Shown: one piece after another, positions 13,201 through 24,510 of the stretch | Layout of the letters: the number at the start of each line of letters is the position of its first letter | Position numbering within the stretch: position 1 is the first letter of the stretch | Assembly: GCF_018069625.1 (NCBI RefSeq) | Contig: NZ_CP072941.1 | Span: 744,001-808,000, forward strand | DNA from: Streptomyces yatensis | GTDB lineage: Bacteria; Actinomycetota; Actinomycetes; Streptomycetales; Streptomycetaceae | DNA length: 64,000 bases | Direction: 5' to 3' | Position numbers and translations under genes: made by a program | The notes under the pieces: model-generated | Databases searched by the model: none | What the model was told of the DNA's origin: nothing | Seen by the model: only the letters and a program-made list of their open reading frames with translations

Positions 13201-16200
13201 GGCCTCGTACAACTCCCGGCCCATGCCCAGGCGCTGCGCGCCCTGACCCGAGAACAGGAACGCCGTCGAACCCGACGTACGCGCGACGGACCGCATCACT
13301 CCCGGGGCAGCCTCACCGGCCGCGACAGCCTCGAGCCCGCGCACCAGTTCCGCACGGTCCGCGGCCGTGACCACCGCACGGTGTTCGAGGGCCGAGCGTG
13401 TCGCCACCAAGGAGTAGGCCACATCCAGCGTGCCCAGTTCGGTGTGCGCCATCAGATGCGACCGCAGCCGCTCGGCCTGGGCGCGCAGGGCTTCCGGGCT
13501 TCGGCCGGAGAGCGCCCAGGGAAGGACGCCGTGGTCCTCGGCGGGGTCCTCGTCCGGCACCGCCTGGTCGTACACCGGGGCCTGCTCGATGATGGTGTGC
13601 GCGTTCGTACCGCTCACACCGAAGGCGGAGATACCCGCCCGGCGCGGCTGACCGGTCTCGGGCCACTCGGTGGCCTCCGTCAGCAGCCGCACCTCACCCG
13701 CCGACCAGTCCACCTGCCGCGACGGCTCATCCACATGCAGCACCTTCGGCAGCACACCGTGGCGCATCGCCATGACCATCTTGATGATCCCGCCGACACC
13801 GGCGGCGGCCTGGGTGTGCCCGATGTTCGACTTCAGCGCGCCCAGCCACAGCGGGCGGCCCTCCGGCCGCTCCTGGCCGTAGGTCGCGAGCAGCGCCTGC
13901 GCCTCGATGGGGTCACCCAGCGTCGTACCGGTGCCGTGTGCCTCCACCGTGTCCACCTCGGCGGCCGACAGGCGGGCGTTCGCCAGCGCCTGCCGGATGA
14001 CCCGCTGCTGTGAGGGGCCGTTGGGCGCCGTCAGACCGTTGGACGCACCGTCCTGGTTGACGGCGGAGCCACGCACGATCGCCAGCACCTGGTGGCCGTT
14101 GCGCTCGGCGTCGGACAGCCGCTCCACGAGCAGCATGCCCACACCCTCGGACCAGCCCGTGCCGTCCGCGGCATCCGCGAACGGCTTGCACCGGCCGTCG
14201 GGCGCCAGACCGCGCTGACGGCTGAACTCCACAAAGGCCGCCGGCGTGGCCAGCACGGTCACACCGCCGGCGAGCGCCATGGAGCACTCGCCCTGACGCA
14301 GCGACTGCGCGGCCTGGTGCAGGGCGACCAGCGACGACGAACACGCCGAGTCCACCGTCAAGGCGGGCCCCTCGAGGCCCAAGGTGTAGGAGATTCGACC
14401 GGACACGACCGAGGTCGCGTTGCCGGTCAGTATCTGCCCTTCCAGGTCCTCCGCCGACTCGTTGGCACCGGCCCCGTACCCCGAGGTGGCAGCGCCCACG
14501 AACACGCCGATCTGGTTGCCGCGGACGGACGTGGGAGCGATTCCGGCGCGCTCGAACGCCTCCCAGGACGTCTCCAGCAGCAGCCGCTGCTGGGGATCGA
14601 TGGCGAGTGCCTCCCGCGGCGAGATGCCGAAGAACGCCGCGTCGAACTCACCCGCGTCGTGCAGGAAACCGCCCTCACGCGAGTAGAACGTGCCCGAGTG
14701 GTCGGGGTCGGGGTGGTACATCCCGTCCACGTCCCATCCACGGTTGGACGGGAAGTCGGAGATCGCGTCGCCGCCGCCGGCCACGAGGTTCCACAGATCC
14801 TCCGGGCTGCGCACACCCCCCGGGAAGCGGCAGCTCATCCCGACGATCGCGATCGGATCGTCGTCGACCGGGGCCGCCACCGCCACCGGCGCGGCCACCG
14901 CGCCTCGCGTCCCGAGCACCTCGGCCCGCAGATGGTCCGCCAGGATCGACGCGTTGGGGTAGTCGAAGACCAGCGTCGTCGGCAGCTCCAACCCGGTCTC
15001 CGCCACCAGCCGGTTGCGGAACTCCACCGCCGTGAGCGATTCGAAGCCCAGCTCCTTGAACGCGCGCTCGGGCTCGACCGTCTCCCCACCGGTGAATCCG
15101 AGGACCGCGGCCACATGGCCACGTACCAGGTTGAGCAGGGTGCGGTCGATCTCGGCCTCGGTCAGCCCGGTCAGCCGCTCCCGCAGACCCGCCGCGGCTT
15201 CCGACTGGCCGGACCCGCCGCCGGATCGGAGTACCTTTTCGACCTCGGGGAGGTCGCCGATGAGCGGGCTCGGCCGCTCCAGGGTGAACGCGGGGGCGAA
15301 CCGCTCCCAGTCCATGTCGGCGACCGTCACCGCACCGTCGTCGCCCGCGAGCGCACCCCGCAGTGCGGCAAGGGCCAGCTCCGGAGCCATGACGAGCAGG
15401 CCGCGGCGGGCGAGCTCGCGCTCCATGCCCTCCGATGTCGCCATGCCGCTGTCGGCCCAGGGGCCCCAGGCAACGGCCGTACCGGCCAGACCCCGCGCAC
15501 GGCGGTCCTCCACCAACGCGTCCAGGTAGGCGTTGGCGGCGCTGTACGCGGCCTGGCCACCACTGCCCCACACACCGGCGATCGACGAGAACACCACGAA
15601 CGCGTCCAGCTCCCGGTCACCCAGCAGCTCATCCAGATGCGCGGCGCCCGCGGCCTTCCCGGACACCACCGCCGCGGCATCCGCCAGACTCATCTCCGCA
15701 AGCTCGGCCGACTGCTCCACACCCGCCGCATGGAACACCGCACGGAGCGGAAACTCCTCCGGAACGGCATCCAGCACAGCGGCCACCTGCGCACGGTCGG
15801 CCACATCACACGCCGCCACGGTCACCCGGGCGCCCAGCGCCTCCAACTCCTCGCGCAGCTCGCCCGCGCCCGGCGCGTCGGCGCCACGGCGGCTGGTCAG
15901 CATCACATGCTCGGCACCACTGCGCGCCAGCCAGCGGGCCACCTGCCCGCCCAGGGCGCCCGTGCCGCCGGTCACCAGCACCGTGCCACGCGCCCGCCAC
16001 GGCCGCTCGGCCCCCTCACCCGCGTCAGCCCGCACCAGACGCCTGGCGAACACACCCGAACCACGCACCGCGACCTGGTCCTCGCCATCCCCGGCCGCCA
16101 GCACACCGGCCAACCGCGCCACACCACGCTCATCCAGCGCCTCGGGCAGATCGACCAGACCACCCCACACCGCCGAGTGCTCCAGCCCCACCACCCGGCC

Positions 16201-19200
16201 CAGACCCCACACCTGCGACTGCACCGCACCGGCCAGAGCATCCCAACGCCCCACCGACACCGCACCACGCGTACCGCACCACAGCCGAGCCGGCACCTCC
16301 GCCTCGACCATCGCCTGCGCCAGCGTCAACGTGGCGGCGAAGCCACCGGAGAGCGCGGCGTGCCCCGGGCAGGGCTCCTCGTCCAGGGCAAGCAGCGACA
16401 GGACGCCACCCAGCTCGGGCAGCTCCGCGACCGCCTCACGCAGCCGCCCCGCCAGCACCTTCGCGTCCAGGTCGCGCTCATCCACCACCAGCGACACCAC
16501 ACCCGCACCATGCCGCTCAAGCCCCGCGGCAACCCCCGCCACCAGCTCATCCTCGACACGGGACGCCGGAACCACCACCAGCCACGACCCCGACAACGAC
16601 CCCTCGGCCACGTCCGGAACCGGCTTCCACGACACCCGATAACGCCAGCCATCGATCGTCGACCGGTCACGGCTGCTGCGGTGATACGCCGACAGCGCCG
16701 GCAGCACCGCACGCAACGACGCCTCGTCGTCGAAGTCCAGCTCCTTCGCGAGCGATTCGAGATCCTCACGCTCGACGGCCTGCCAGAACCGCGCATCCAC
16801 CTCGCGACGGATTCCGGCATCGGCACCGGCCGCATCGACGGACTTCTCGACCCAGTAGCGCCGGCGCTGGAAGGCATACGTCGGCAGGTCGATCCTGCGG
16901 GCCTCGAGACCGTCGAAGACCGAGGTCCACTCGACAGCGGAGCCGTGAACGTGCAGCCGTGCCAGCGCGGTGGTCAGGGCCACGGCCTCCGAGCGGTCCT
17001 TGCGCAGCACCGGCACGATCACGGGCGCCGAGGCAGGCTCGCCCGGTCCCGTCAGGGAGTCCTGTGTCATCGCCGAGAGCACGCCGTCGGGTCCCACCTC
17101 CAGGAAGGTGGTCACGCCCTGTCCCTCGAGCGTCCGCACGCCGTCCAGGAAGCGCACGGCTTCCCGCACATGACGCACCCAGTACTCCGGCGAGCACACC
17201 TCGGTCTCCGAGGCCATCCTGCCGGTGACGTTGGAGACGAGGTCGATGGTGGGCGGGGCGAACGACAGCCCCTCGACGACCTTACGGAAGTCGTCCAGCA
17301 TGGCGTCCATGCGGGGCGAGTGGAAGGCGTGGCTGACCGTCAGCCGACGGGTCTTGCGGCCCTGCTCCGCCCAGTGTCCCGCGATCTCCAGCGCCGCTGC
17401 CTCATCGCCCGCGATCACCACGGCCGTGGGGCCGTTGACGGCGGCAATGCTCAGCTCGGCCTCACGACCGGCCAGCGACGGAGCAATCTCCTCCTCCGAC
17501 GCCTGGATCGCGACCATCGCCCCACCCTCGGGAAGGGCCTGCATCAGACGGCCACGGGCGGCCACCAGGGTGCACGCGTCCTCCAGGGAGAAGACCCCGG
17601 CCACATGCGCGGCCGCGATCTCACCGATGGAGTGGCCGATCACCACATCCGGGGTCACACCGAAGTGCTCCAGCAGCCGGAACAGCGCCACCTCGATGGC
17701 GAACAGCGCGGGCTGAGTGAACGCCGTCTGGTTCAGCAGTTCGGCATCCGCGGTGCCTTCGGCCGCGAACATCACCTCGGTGAGCGGACGGTCGAGCAGC
17801 ACATCGAGCTGCGCGCACACCTCGTCCAGCGCACGGGCGAACACCGGGAACGCCTCGTACAACTCCCGCCCCATGCCCAGGCGCTGCGCGCCCTGACCCG
17901 AGAACAAGAACGCGAGCGTGTCCTCGATCCGGGTCGTGCCCTGGACCACCTGAGCCGCGTTCTCGCCGGTGGACAGAGCCTCCAGGCCACGCAGGAGCTC
18001 GTCCCGGTCCGCGGCGACCAGGGCCGCGCGGTGGTCGAAAGCCGAGCGGGTCGTGGCGAGAGAGAATCCGATGTCCGCCGGTGTCAGCTCCGAGTGGGCA
18101 CTGAAGTGGGCGTGGAGTCGGCCCGCCTGGGCGGCGAGCGCCTCAGCACTCTTGGCGGACACCAGCCATGGCAGGACGGCGAGCCGCTTCGCCGCGTCCG
18201 CCTTGGGAGCGGTCGCCTCGGGCTGCCCATCACGGTCGGCTTCCGGGGCCTGCTCGATGATGGTGTGCGCGTTGGTGCCACTCACCCCGAACGAGGAGAT
18301 ACCGGCCCGGCGCGGCCGGTCCGTCTCCGGCCACGCGGTGGCCTCGGTCAGCAGCCGCACCTCACCCGCCGACCAGTCCACCTGCCGCGACGGCTCATCC
18401 ACGTGCAGCACCTTCGGCAGCACACCGTGGCGCATCGCCATCACCATCTTGATCACACCGGCCACACCCGCCGCCGCCTGCGTATGACCGATGTTCGACT
18501 TGATGGCCCCCAGCCACAGCGGGCTGTCCGCAGGCCGCTCCTGGCCATACGTCGCCAGCAGCGCCTGCGCCTCGATCGGGTCACCCAATGTCGTGCCCGT
18601 ACCGTGCGCCTCCACCGCGTCCACCTCGGACGCCGACAGCCCGGCACTGGCCAGCGCCTGACGGATCACCCGCTGCTGCGCCGGACCGTTGGGCGCCGTC
18701 AGACCATTGGACGCACCGTCCTGGTTGATCGCGCTGCCCCGCACCACCGCCAGCACCGGATGGCCGTTCTTCCGCGCGTCCGACAGCCGCTCCACCAGCA
18801 GCATGCCCACGCCTTCGGCCCAGCCCGTACCGTCCGCGGCGTCCGCGAAGGGCTTGCACCGGCCGTCGGCCGCCAGCCCGCGCTGACGGCTGAACTCCAC
18901 GAACGACCCCGGCGACGCCATCACCGACACACCACCGGCCAGCGCCAGCTCACACTCGCCCTGGCGCAGCGCCTGCATGGCCATGTGCAGCGCCACCAGC
19001 GACGACGAACACGCCGTGTCCACCGTCACCGCGGGTCCCTCGAGACCGAAGGTGTAGGAGATACGCCCCGACACCACGCTGGCCGCGCCACCGGTCAGAT
19101 AGCCCTCGAGTTCACCCCCCACCTCATAGAGATGAGTCGAGTAGTCCTGACCGTTGGTACCGACGAAAACCCCGACCGGCCGGCCGCGCAGGGACACGGG

Positions 19201-19626
19201 GTCGATCCCGGTTCGCTCGAACGCCTCCCATGACGCCTCCAGCACCAGCCGCTGCTGCGGATCGGTCGCCACGGCCTCACGAGGAGAAATTCCGAAGAAC
19301 TGCGGGTCGAATTCGTCGGCATCGTAGATGAAGCCACCCTCTCGGGTGTAGCTCGTCCCAGGATTGTCCGGGTCCGGGTGGTAGAGCCCCTCGAGGTCCC
19401 AGCCGCGATTGGTCGGGAATCCGGAGATGGCGTCGACGCCATCCGCGACGAGTCGCCACAGCTGCTCCGGGGTGCTGACGCCCCCGGGAAAGCGACAGCT
19501 CATCCCCACAATGGCGATGGGCTCCCGCGACGCCGCCATCAGGCGCTGGTTCTGTAGCTTGAGGCGGTCGTTTTCCCGCAGAGAAGCGCGCAGCGCTTCG
19601 ACAACTCTTTCGGAGGACGTAGCCAT
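5386..19626 (-). CDS. Type I modular PKS, PKS-D (three KR-only modules)
   Basis: This is a 4746-residue modular PKS with three malonyl KS-AT-KR-ACP modules: D1 (residues about 33-1585), D2 (about 1588-3130) and D3 (about 3133-4690). Chosen start: ATG at 19626, preceded by GTGGAG six bases away and 25 bp after the PKS-C stop. An in-frame ATG at 19698 would overlap PKS-C and has no good ribosome site. The N-terminal docking helix ([16 protein letters not shown]) is a different class from that of B, C and E, and it is the class that pairs with the PKS-C tail. The C-terminus ([11 protein letters not shown] ... [13 protein letters not shown]) is the acidic tail that pairs with PKS-E. The protein should lay down three consecutive skipped hydroxyls. 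D1 and D3 are nearly the same sequence in long stretches. Confidence 0.97.
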   Translation of the reverse strand: MATSSERVVEALRASLRENDRLKLQNQRLMAASREPIAIVGMSCRFPGGVSTPEQLWRLVADGVDAISGFPTNRGWDLEGLYHPDPDNPGTSYTREGGFIYDADEFDPQFFGISPREAVATDPQQRLVLEASWEAFERTGIDPVSLRGRPVGVFVGTNGQDYSTHLYEVGGELEGYLTGGAASVVSGRISYTFGLEGPAVTVDTACSSSLVALHMAMQALRQGECELALAGGVSVMASPGSFVEFSRQRGLAADGRCKPFADAADGTGWAEGVGMLLVERLSDARKNGHPVLAVVRGSAINQDGASNGLTAPNGPAQQRVIRQALASAGLSASEVDAVEAHGTGTTLGDPIEAQALLATYGQERPADSPLWLGAIKSNIGHTQAAAGVAGVIKMVMAMRHGVLPKVLHVDEPSRQVDWSAGEVRLLTEATAWPETDRPRRAGISSFGVSGTNAHTIIEQAPEADRDGQPEATAPKADAAKRLAVLPWLVSAKSAEALAAQAGRLHAHFSAHSELTPADIGFSLATTRSAFDHRAALVAADRDELLRGLEALSTGENAAQVVQGTTRIEDTLAFLFSGQGAQRLGMGRELYEAFPVFARALDEVCAQLDVLLDRPLTEVMFAAEGTADAELLNQTAFTQPALFAIEVALFRLLEHFGVTPDVVIGHSIGEIAAAHVAGVFSLEDACTLVAARGRLMQALPEGGAMVAIQASEEEIAPSLAGREAELSIAAVNGPTAVVIAGDEAAALEIAGHWAEQGRKTRRLTVSHAFHSPRMDAMLDDFRKVVEGLSFAPPTIDLVSNVTGRMASETEVCSPEYWVRHVREAVRFLDGVRTLEGQGVTTFLEVGPDGVLSAMTQDSLTGPGEPASAPVIVPVLRKDRSEAVALTTALARLHVHGSAVEWTSVFDGLEARRIDLPTYAFQRRRYWVEKSVDAAGADAGIRREVDARFWQAVEREDLESLAKELDFDDEASLRAVLPALSAYHRSSRDRSTIDGWRYRVSWKPVPDVAEGSLSGSWLVVVPASRVEDELVAGVAAGLERHGAGVVSLVVDERDLDAKVLAGRLREAVAELPELGGVLSLLALDEEPCPGHAALSGGFAATLTLAQAMVEAEVPARLWCGTRGAVSVGRWDALAGAVQSQVWGLGRVVGLEHSAVWGGLVDLPEALDERGVARLAGVLAAGDGEDQVAVRGSGVFARRLVRADAGEGAERPWRARGTVLVTGGTGALGGQVARWLARSGAEHVMLTSRRGADAPGAGELREELEALGARVTVAACDVADRAQVAAVLDAVPEEFPLRAVFHAAGVEQSAELAEMSLADAAAVVSGKAAGAAHLDELLGDRELDAFVVFSSIAGVWGSGGQAAYSAANAYLDALVEDRRARGLAGTAVAWGPWADSGMATSEGMERELARRGLLVMAPELALAALRGALAGDDGAVTVADMDWERFAPAFTLERPSPLIGDLPEVEKVLRSGGGSGQSEAAAGLRERLTGLTEAEIDRTLLNLVRGHVAAVLGFTGGETVEPERAFKELGFESLTAVEFRNRLVAETGLELPTTLVFDYPNASILADHLRAEVLGTRGAVAAPVAVAAPVDDDPIAIVGMSCRFPGGVRSPEDLWNLVAGGGDAISDFPSNRGWDVDGMYHPDPDHSGTFYSREGGFLHDAGEFDAAFFGISPREALAIDPQQRLLLETSWEAFERAGIAPTSVRGNQIGVFVGAATSGYGAGANESAEDLEGQILTGNATSVVSGRISYTLGLEGPALTVDSACSSSLVALHQAAQSLRQGECSMALAGGVTVLATPAAFVEFSRQRGLAPDGRCKPFADAADGTGWSEGVGMLLVERLSDAERNGHQVLAIVRGSAVNQDGASNGLTAPNGPSQQRVIRQALANARLSAAEVDTVEAHGTGTTLGDPIEAQALLATYGQERPEGRPLWLGALKSNIGHTQAAAGVGGIIKMVMAMRHGVLPKVLHVDEPSRQVDWSAGEVRLLTEATEWPETGQPRRAGISAFGVSGTNAHTIIEQAPVYDQAVPDEDPAEDHGVLPWALSGRSPEALRAQAERLRSHLMAHTELGTLDVAYSLVATRSALEHRAVVTAADRAELVRGLEAVAAGEAAPGVMRSVARTSGSTAFLFSGQGAQRLGMGRELYEAFPVFALALDEVCAHLDVLLDRPLKDVMFAAEGSADAGLLDQTAFTQPALFAVEVALFRLLSAWGITPDVVIGHSIGEIAAAHVAGVFSLEDACTLVAARGRLMQALPEGGAMVAIEASEEEVAPSLAGREAEVSIAAVNGPTSVVIAGDEEATLEIAGQWSEQGRKTRRLRVSHAFHSPRMNAMLGDFRKVVEGLSFAPPAIALVSNVTGKSAGADEVCSPEYWVRHVREAVRFADGARALEAQGVTSFVEVGPDGVLSAMARECLTTEEASAAVVVPVLRKDRPEAQALTTALAELHVHGTTVDWEQLFAGRGARKVELPTYAFQRQRYWLEDTGGAAGGSAAADSVDARFWEAVEREDLEALAEALDVDGKGPLGELMPALSSYRRQQRDRATVDGWRYRVSWKPAPDVATVSLSGTWLLVVPAGLADGEVTASIRQGFEKHGARVVPVVVAADTDTDGLARALLGALDGESEVGVMSLLALDEEPCAGEPVVAAGLALTLRLVQALAGLEVGVRLWCASRGAVSVGRSDRLTSPVQAEVWGLGRVAALEHPRIWGGLVDLPEVLDERAVGRLAGVLSAEGAEDQAAVRGSGVFVRRLGRVVPSGGEAWRPSGSVLVTGGTGALGAHVARWAVAEGAEHVVLTSRRGPAADGAPELKAELEAMGALVSVVACDVADREALAEVLAGIPERFPLRGVVHAAGVLDDGVLDGLSVDRVAGVLGAKVAGAERLHELTAHLDLDAFVLFSSFAGVVGGAGQGAYAAANAYLDALAVLRRGAGLAGTAVAWGPWAEAGMAVEGRAGERVRGGVVAAMDPALAVAALGWAVGHDEASLVVADVDWERLASAHAASGGGALISDIPEALRHLTAVNDGAQAEAATFTEKLAGLSAAERNRAVLELVRGHAAAVLGHASAESVEPGRAFRDLGFDSLTAVELRNRLDIATGLRLPATLVFDYPSAAELADYLDAEAFGTAQPAVAAAEPTAVAVAHDPIAIVAMSCHFPGDVHTPEDLWRLVAEGGDAIAGFPADRGWDLDGLYDPDPERLGTSYAREGGFLYGAPEFDAGFFGISPREALSMDPQQRLLLETSWEAFERAGIAPEALRGARAGVFVGTNGQDYTGLWADAQGDLEGHLGTGSAASVVSGRISYTFGLEGPAVTVDTACSSSLVALHMAMQALRQGECDLALAGGVSVMSTPGAFVEFSRQRGLASDGRCKPFSDGADGTGWGEGVGMLLVERLSDARRNGHPVLAVVRGSAINQDGASNGLTAPNGPSQQRVIRQALASAGLSASEVDAVEAHGTGTSLGDPIEAQALLATYGQGRPEGSPLWLGAIKSNIGHTQAAAGVAGVIKMVMAMRHGVLPKVLHVDEPSRQVDWSAGEVRLLTEATAWPETDRPRRAGISSFGLSGTNAHTIIEQAPAVEEPAASDTVAPGVVGPAVVPWLVSGKSREALRAQAARLHAHVAAEADLDTLDVGYSLATRSVFEHRAVLVGEDREALLRGLEEMAQGGIGSVVQGQAVTGGRTAFLFSGQGAQRLGMGRELYDGFPVFARALDEVCAHLDVVLDRPLREVMFAAEGSADAELLHQTAFTQPALFAIEVALFRLLEHWGVTPDVLIGHSIGEVAAAHVAGVFSLEDACTLIAARGRLMQALPEGGAMVAIQATEEEVAGSLSGREHEMSIAAVNGPSAVVVSGHAHAVREVAGVWEARGRKTKGLRVSHAFHSCLMDTMLDAFGQVVRELSFEPPTMTLVSNVTGGPVSETEVCSPDYWVRHVREAVRFADGVRALKALGVTRFLEVGPDGVLTAMAQDCLAEGMDDTPGTVLVPVLRKDRSEARALTTALAELHVSGVSLDWEAVFAGRGARQVELPTYAFQRERFWPEVSMALGSRDAAAADSVDARFWEAVEREDLQALAQALDIDGEAPLSQVLPALSAYHRSSRDQSTIDGWRYRVSWKPVPDVAEGSLSGSWLVVVPASRAEDELVAGVAAGLERHGAGVVSLVVDERDLDAKVLAGRLREAVAEQLPELGGVLSLVALDEEPCPGYPALSGGSALSLTLAQAMVEAEVPARLWCGTRGAVSVGRWDALAGAVQSQVWGLGRVVGLEHSAVWGGLVDLPEALDERGAARLAGVLAAGDGEDQVAVRGSGVFARRLVRADSGEGAERPWRARGTVLVTGGTGALGGRVARWAVRSGAEHVVLTSRRGAEAPGAAELREELEALGARVTVAACDVTDREAVAGVLASVPEEFPLRAVFHAAGVEQAAELQGMSLADAAAVVSGKAAGAACLDELLGDRELDAFVVFSSIAGVWGSGGQAAYGAANAHLDALVEDRRARGLAGTAVAWGPWADSGMAAGSGGEQLARRGLISMAPDLAIAALQGAIVGDDGVVTVADMDWERFAPAFTMGRPSPLIGELPEVVSALEQARAAEESHAEAGSRLRERLSALAPGERERAVLDLVRGHAAAVLGFSGMEGVESDRAFKELGFDSLTAVEFRNRLNADTGLRLSTTLVFDYPNSRALAEHVRAGVLPDEGTSSTPLIADLERLEATLSTAEPDNAERSAIATRLQVLLAKLNGGEAGAANAESVTQRLDAASDDDLFDFIENELS
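10231..14866 (-). other. PKS module D2: KS-AT(malonyl)-KR(B)-ACP
   Basis: The KS active site is SACSSS (Ser instead of the usual Thr before Ala; Cys residue 1762). The AT has GHSIGE near 12985 and HAFHS near 12675, malonyl type. There is no DH. The KR has VLDD near 11080 and Tyr near 10915, B-type. The ACP reads LGFDSL near 10413. The GAATSGYG loop of the KS is shared with E1 (GASTSGYG) but not with D1, D3 or E2. Confidence 0.9.
14867..19529 (-). other. PKS module D1: KS-AT(malonyl)-KR(A)-ACP
   Basis: The KS Cys is residue 206 (TACSSS, near 19010). The AT carries GHSIGE near 17635 and HAFHS near 17325, so malonyl is predicted. There is no DH; the [10 protein letters not shown] dimerization element precedes the KR. 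The KR lacks the LDD motif ([10 protein letters not shown]) and has Trp in [11 protein letters not shown] with Gln, not His, after it. This points to an A1-type ketoreductase. The ACP serine is residue 1530 in the variant LGFESL. Confidence 0.9.
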
Positions 19627-19651
19627 CAGTAGCTCCACACTTCCACGAACA

Positions 19652-22600
19652 TCAAAGGTCTGCGCCGCCCAGTGCCCTCTGGACGAGGTCGTCGACATCC
19701 ATCTCGTCGACAGCGCTGTTCATTTCTTCTTGGGGCACCGGCTCAGAACCGCTCTCCGAGATGTGGGCGAGTTCCAGCAGGGCGTCCATCAGTCCGGCCT
19801 CACGGAAACGCGCGAGCGGAATTGAGGCCAAGGCCTCGCGAATTCGGTCTTCTTCGGGGTCGTTCTGCTCAGCGCCACTGGCCTGCGGAAACATATTCGT
19901 CTCCAAATGCTCGGCCAATACGGTGAGGTTCGGGAAGTCGAACGCCAACGTGGTCGGCAACTCCAGGCCGGTGATCGCGCCCAGCCGGTTGCGGAGCTGC
20001 ACGGCTGTCAGCGAGTCGAAGCCGAGTTCCCTGAACGACTGATTGCTCTCGATGGCGTCGGGGGTCGCGTGCACCAGGACCGCGGCGACGTGCTGCCGGA
20101 CCAGCTTGCGCAGGGAGCGCTGACGTTTCGCCGAGGACAGCCCCTCCAGACTCGCGCGCAGCTCCGCCGCGGCCGATTCGGCCGGCTCCGGGTCTGCGGA
20201 CGTCGACGACACGTTCGACCGCCGCGGCTTGGTCAGCTCGCTCAGCATGGGGGTCGGCCGGGTGCCACCGAGCTCTTCGCCGAGGCGGTCCCATGCGGCG
20301 TCGGCCACCAGGACGAAGGGCTCGTCCAGGTCGAGCGCGCGCTGGAGTGCGGAGATCGCCAAGTCGGGGTCCATCGGGGCCACGCCGCCCCGCTCCATGT
20401 GCCCTTCGAGGTCGCCGTCGATGACCATGCCGCTGCCGGCCCAGGCGCCCCAGGCGATGGAGACCGCCGGAAGCCCGTCGGCCCGCCGCTGGGCCGCCAG
20501 CGCGTCCAGGAACGCGTTGCCCGCCGCGTAGCTCCCCTGCCCCGGACCGCCGGTCGTGCCCGCCGCCGAGGAGAACAGCACGAACGCCGACAGCTCCATC
20601 CCGGCGGTCAGCTCATGCAGATTCCGCGCCGCGTCCACCTTCGGACGCAGCACCCCGGCCGCCCGCTCCACCGTCAGGGCGTCGATCACACCGTCGTCCA
20701 GCACACCCGCCGAATGGACCACGGCGGTCAGCGGGAACTCCGACGGAATCGCGTCCAACAGCCCGGCCAGCTCCGCACGGTCGGCCGTGTCACACGCCGC
20801 CACCGTCACCCGGGCACCGAGCTCCTCCAGCTCCGCCTTCAACTCGGCGGCGCCCTCGGCCTCCATCCCACGACGGCTGGTCAGCACCAGATGCTCGGCA
20901 CCCGTACGCGCCAACCACCGCGCCACATGGCCGCCCAGCGCACCCGTACCACCGGTCACCAGCACCGAACCACTCGGCCGCCAGCCATCCGTGGCCGTGT
21001 TGTCAGGCGCCCAAGCCCGCACCAGCCGCTTGACGAAGACCCCCGAGCCGCGCACCGCGACCTGGTCCTCGTACTCCGCACCGGTCAGCACTCCGGCCAG
21101 CCGGACCACCGCACGGCTGTCGATGGTCTCGGGCAGGTCCACGACACCGCCCCAGCGCTGGGGATACTCCACTCCGACGATCCGCCCCAGCCCCCAGACC
21201 ATCGCCTGTGTCGGGCTCACCAGCCGGTCGGAACGTCCCACGGAGACCGCACCCCGCGTCCCGCACCACAGCGGGGCCACCACCCCGGCGTCGCCCAGCC
21301 CCTGGACCAGCGCCACCGTCGCCGCCAGCCCGGCCGGGACCACCTCGAACGATCCGTGGGCCGACTCGTCCAGCCCGAGCAGCGAGAACACGCCCGCCAC
21401 ACCCGACGGATCCACTCCCGTCTCGTCAAGCGCCCCACGCAGCCGCTCCGTCATCACCTCACGGCCATCGGCCGCGTCGACGACCACGCGCACCACCTGC
21501 GCGCCGCGCCCGGCCAAACCATCGACCACGGAGGCGAGCAAGGCGTCGTCACCACAGACCTTGGGAACGGCGACCAGCCACGTGCCGGTGAGCGTGGCCT
21601 CAGCGGCGGACTCCACGGACTTCCAGACCACGCTGTGGCGCCAGCCGTCGACCGTGCTCCGCTCACGCCACTGACGACGCCACGACGACAGCGCCGGAAG
21701 CAACGCGGTCAGGGACGACTGCTGCTCCGCGTCGTCCACCTCCAGGGTGCGGACCAGCGCCTCCAGGTCCTCGCGCTCCACGGCTTCCCAGAACCGGGTG
21801 TCCACCGCGTCCGCGCCCAGCCCCTCGCCGCCGGCGGGCACCTCACCGACCGGCGCGTCCAGCCAGTACCGCTGACGCTGGAAGGCGTAGGTGGGCAGGT
21901 CGACCCGACGGGCGCCCTGTCCGGCGAACACCGTCGGCCAGTCGACACCGACCCCGCTGACGTACAACTCGGCGGCGGAGGTCAGGAACTGCTCCAGGCC
22001 GCCCTCGTCGCGCCGCAGGGTGCCGACGACCACGGCCCGCGCCTCGGCGGCCTCCACGGTCTGCTGCAACGGCAGCATGAGGACGGGATGCGGGCTCGCC
22101 TCGATGAACACGCCGTGCCCGCTGCCGAGCAGGGTGCGGGTGGTGGCCTCCAGCTCGACGGTCTGCCGCAGGTTGCGGTACCAGTACTCGGCATCCAGAC
22201 CAGCGGTGTCCACCAGCTCACCGGAGACCGTGGAGTAGAACGGCACCTCCGACGAACGCGGCTGAATGTCCGCCAGGACCCTCAGCAACTCCTCGTGGAT
22301 CGCCTCCACATGGGCCGAGTGCGAGGCGTAGTCCACCGGAACCCGGCGAACACGGATCTCCTCACCCTCCAGCTGCGCCACCATCTCATCCAGCGCACCC
22401 GGATCACCGGAGACCACGACCGAGCCGGGGCCGTTGACCGCGGCGACGGATATTCCGCCGTCCCAGGCGGCGATCCGCTCCTTGACCTGGTCGACCGGAA
22501 GCCCGACCGACACCATGCCACCACGACCCGCAAGGCCCGCCGCGATCGCCTGCGACCGCAACGCCACCACCTTCGCGGCGTCCTCCAGCGACAGCGCACC

Positions 22601-24510
22601 GGCCACGCAGGCCGCGGCGATCTCACCCTGGCTGTGCCCCATCACCGCATCCGGCTCCACACCCACCGAACGCCACAACTTCGCCAACGACACCATCACC
22701 GCGAACAGCACCGGCTGAACCACATCCACCCGGTCGAAACCAGGAGCGCCCTCGACGCCGCGCAGCACATCCGTCAACGACCAGTCCACATGAGCCGACA
22801 ACGCCGACTCACACGCACCGATCGCCTCCGCGAACACCGGCGAACTCTCGAGCAGGCCCACCGCCATCCCCATCCACTGGGCACCCTGGCCGGGGAACAC
22901 GAACACCGAACGGCCCCGCAGATCGGCCACACCGCGCGTCACACCAGCGGCAGCCTCGTCCGCGGCCAGCGCACCCAGCCGCGCCAGGAGCTCCTCACGG
23001 TCAGCACCCGTCACCACCCCACGGTGCTCAAACGGGGACCTGGTCGTCGCCAGCGACAGCGCCACATCCGAAAGGCCCAGCTCCGGGCGGGCCGCCACGA
23101 ACTCCCGCAACCGCCCGGCCTGTGCCTGCAGACCGGCCGGGCTGCGGCCCGACACCGCCCAGGCCACCGGCCCCTCGGCCACCTCGGCGTCGGCGGCCTC
23201 GGCCGCCTCGTCCTCCGGAGCCTGCTCCAGAATGGTGTGCGCGTTGGTCCCGCTCACGCCGAACGAGGAGACGGCGGCCCGACGCGGATGTCCGGTCTCC
23301 GGCCACTCGGCGGTCTCGGTCAGCAGTCGCACCTCGCCCGCCGACCAGTCCACCTCCTTCGACGGCTCATCGATGTGCAGCGTCTTCGGCACCACTCCGT
23401 GCCGCATCGCCATCACCATCTTGATGACACCGGCGACGCCGGCGGCGGCCTGCGTATGACCGAGGTTCGACTTCAACGCGCCCAGCAGCAGCGGCTGCCC
23501 CTCGGGCCGCCCCTGCCCGTACGTCGCCAGCACGGCCTGTGCCTCGATCGGGTCGCCCAACGGCGTACCGGTCCCGTGCGCCTCCACGACGTCCACGTCG
23601 GCCGCCGGCAGCTGAGCGCTGGCCAGCGCCTGGCGGATCACGCGCTGCTGCGACGGGCCGTTCGGCGCCGTCAGGCCGTTGCTCGCACCGTCCTGGTTGA
23701 CGGCCGAGCCACGGACCACCGCCAGCACCGGGTGGCCATTGCGCCGGGCGTCCGACAGGCGTTCCAGGAGCAGCATGCCCGCACCCTCGGACCAGCCCGT
23801 GCCGTCCGCCGCTTCCGCGAACGGCTTGCACCGGCCGTCGGGAGAGAGTCCCCGCTGCCGGCTGAACTCGACGAACACATTCGGCGACGACATCACCGTG
23901 ACGCCGCCGGCCAGTGCCAGGTCGCACTCGCCCTGGCGCAGCGCCTGCGCCGCCAGGTGCAGCGCCACCAGCGAGGAGGAGCACGCGGTGTCCACCGTCA
24001 CCGCCGGCCCTTCGAGTCCGAAGGTGTACGAGATGCGGCCGGACGCGACGCTGCCCGCGCTGCCGGTGCCGAGGGAGCCTTCGAAGCCCTCCGGGGGGTT
24101 CCCCTGCAGACGGGTGGCGTAGTCGTTGTACATGACGCCGACGAAGACGCCGGAGCGGCTGCCCCGATTGGCCACGGGATCGATGCCCGCCCGCTCGAAC
24201 GCCTCCCACGAGGTCTCCAGCAGCAGTCGCTGCTGCGGGTCCATGGAGAGCGCCTCACGCGGCGAGATCCCGAAGAACGCCGGGTCGAACTGGTCGGCGT
24301 CATGGAGGAATCCGCTGTTGCGGACGTAGTACGTGCCCTCCCGGTCGGGGTCCGGGTCGTACATCCCCTCAAGGTCCCAGCCGCGGTTGGACGGGAACTC
24401 GGACACCGCGTCCGTGCCGGACATCACCAACTGCCACAGTTCCTCCGGGGTCCGGACCCCGCCCGGGAGACGGCAGCTCATGCTCACGATCACGATGGGG
24501 TCGCTGTCCA
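19652..24510 (-). other. PKS module C2: KS-AT(methylmalonyl)-KR(B)-ACP plus docking tail
   Basis: The KS Cys is residue 1934. The AT has GHSQG near 22640 and YASHS near 22325, methylmalonyl type. There is no DH: the [10 protein letters not shown] dimerization element leads to a KR with TGGTGALGG near 20955, VLDD near 20700 and GSYAAGN near 20538, B-type. ACP serine is near 20015. Predicted output is a 2-methyl-3-hydroxy unit. Confidence 0.9.

Larger units (their letters stand above)
566..19529. repeat. Duplicated two-module block: D1-D2 versus D3-E1
   Basis: Module D1 (14867-19529) closely matches D3 (5386-10230), and D2 (10231-14866) closely matches E1 (566-5212). By eye, the KS end of D1 (about 18255-18510) and D3 (about 8950-9210) differ at only a few bases. 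The same holds for D2 (about 13580-13880) against E1 (about 3930-4230), and for the pre-KR/KR stretches 15444-16690 (D1) and 6158-7400 (D3). KR types repeat as A, B, A, B. The gene boundary between PKS-D and PKS-E falls inside the second copy. Confidence 0.8.
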
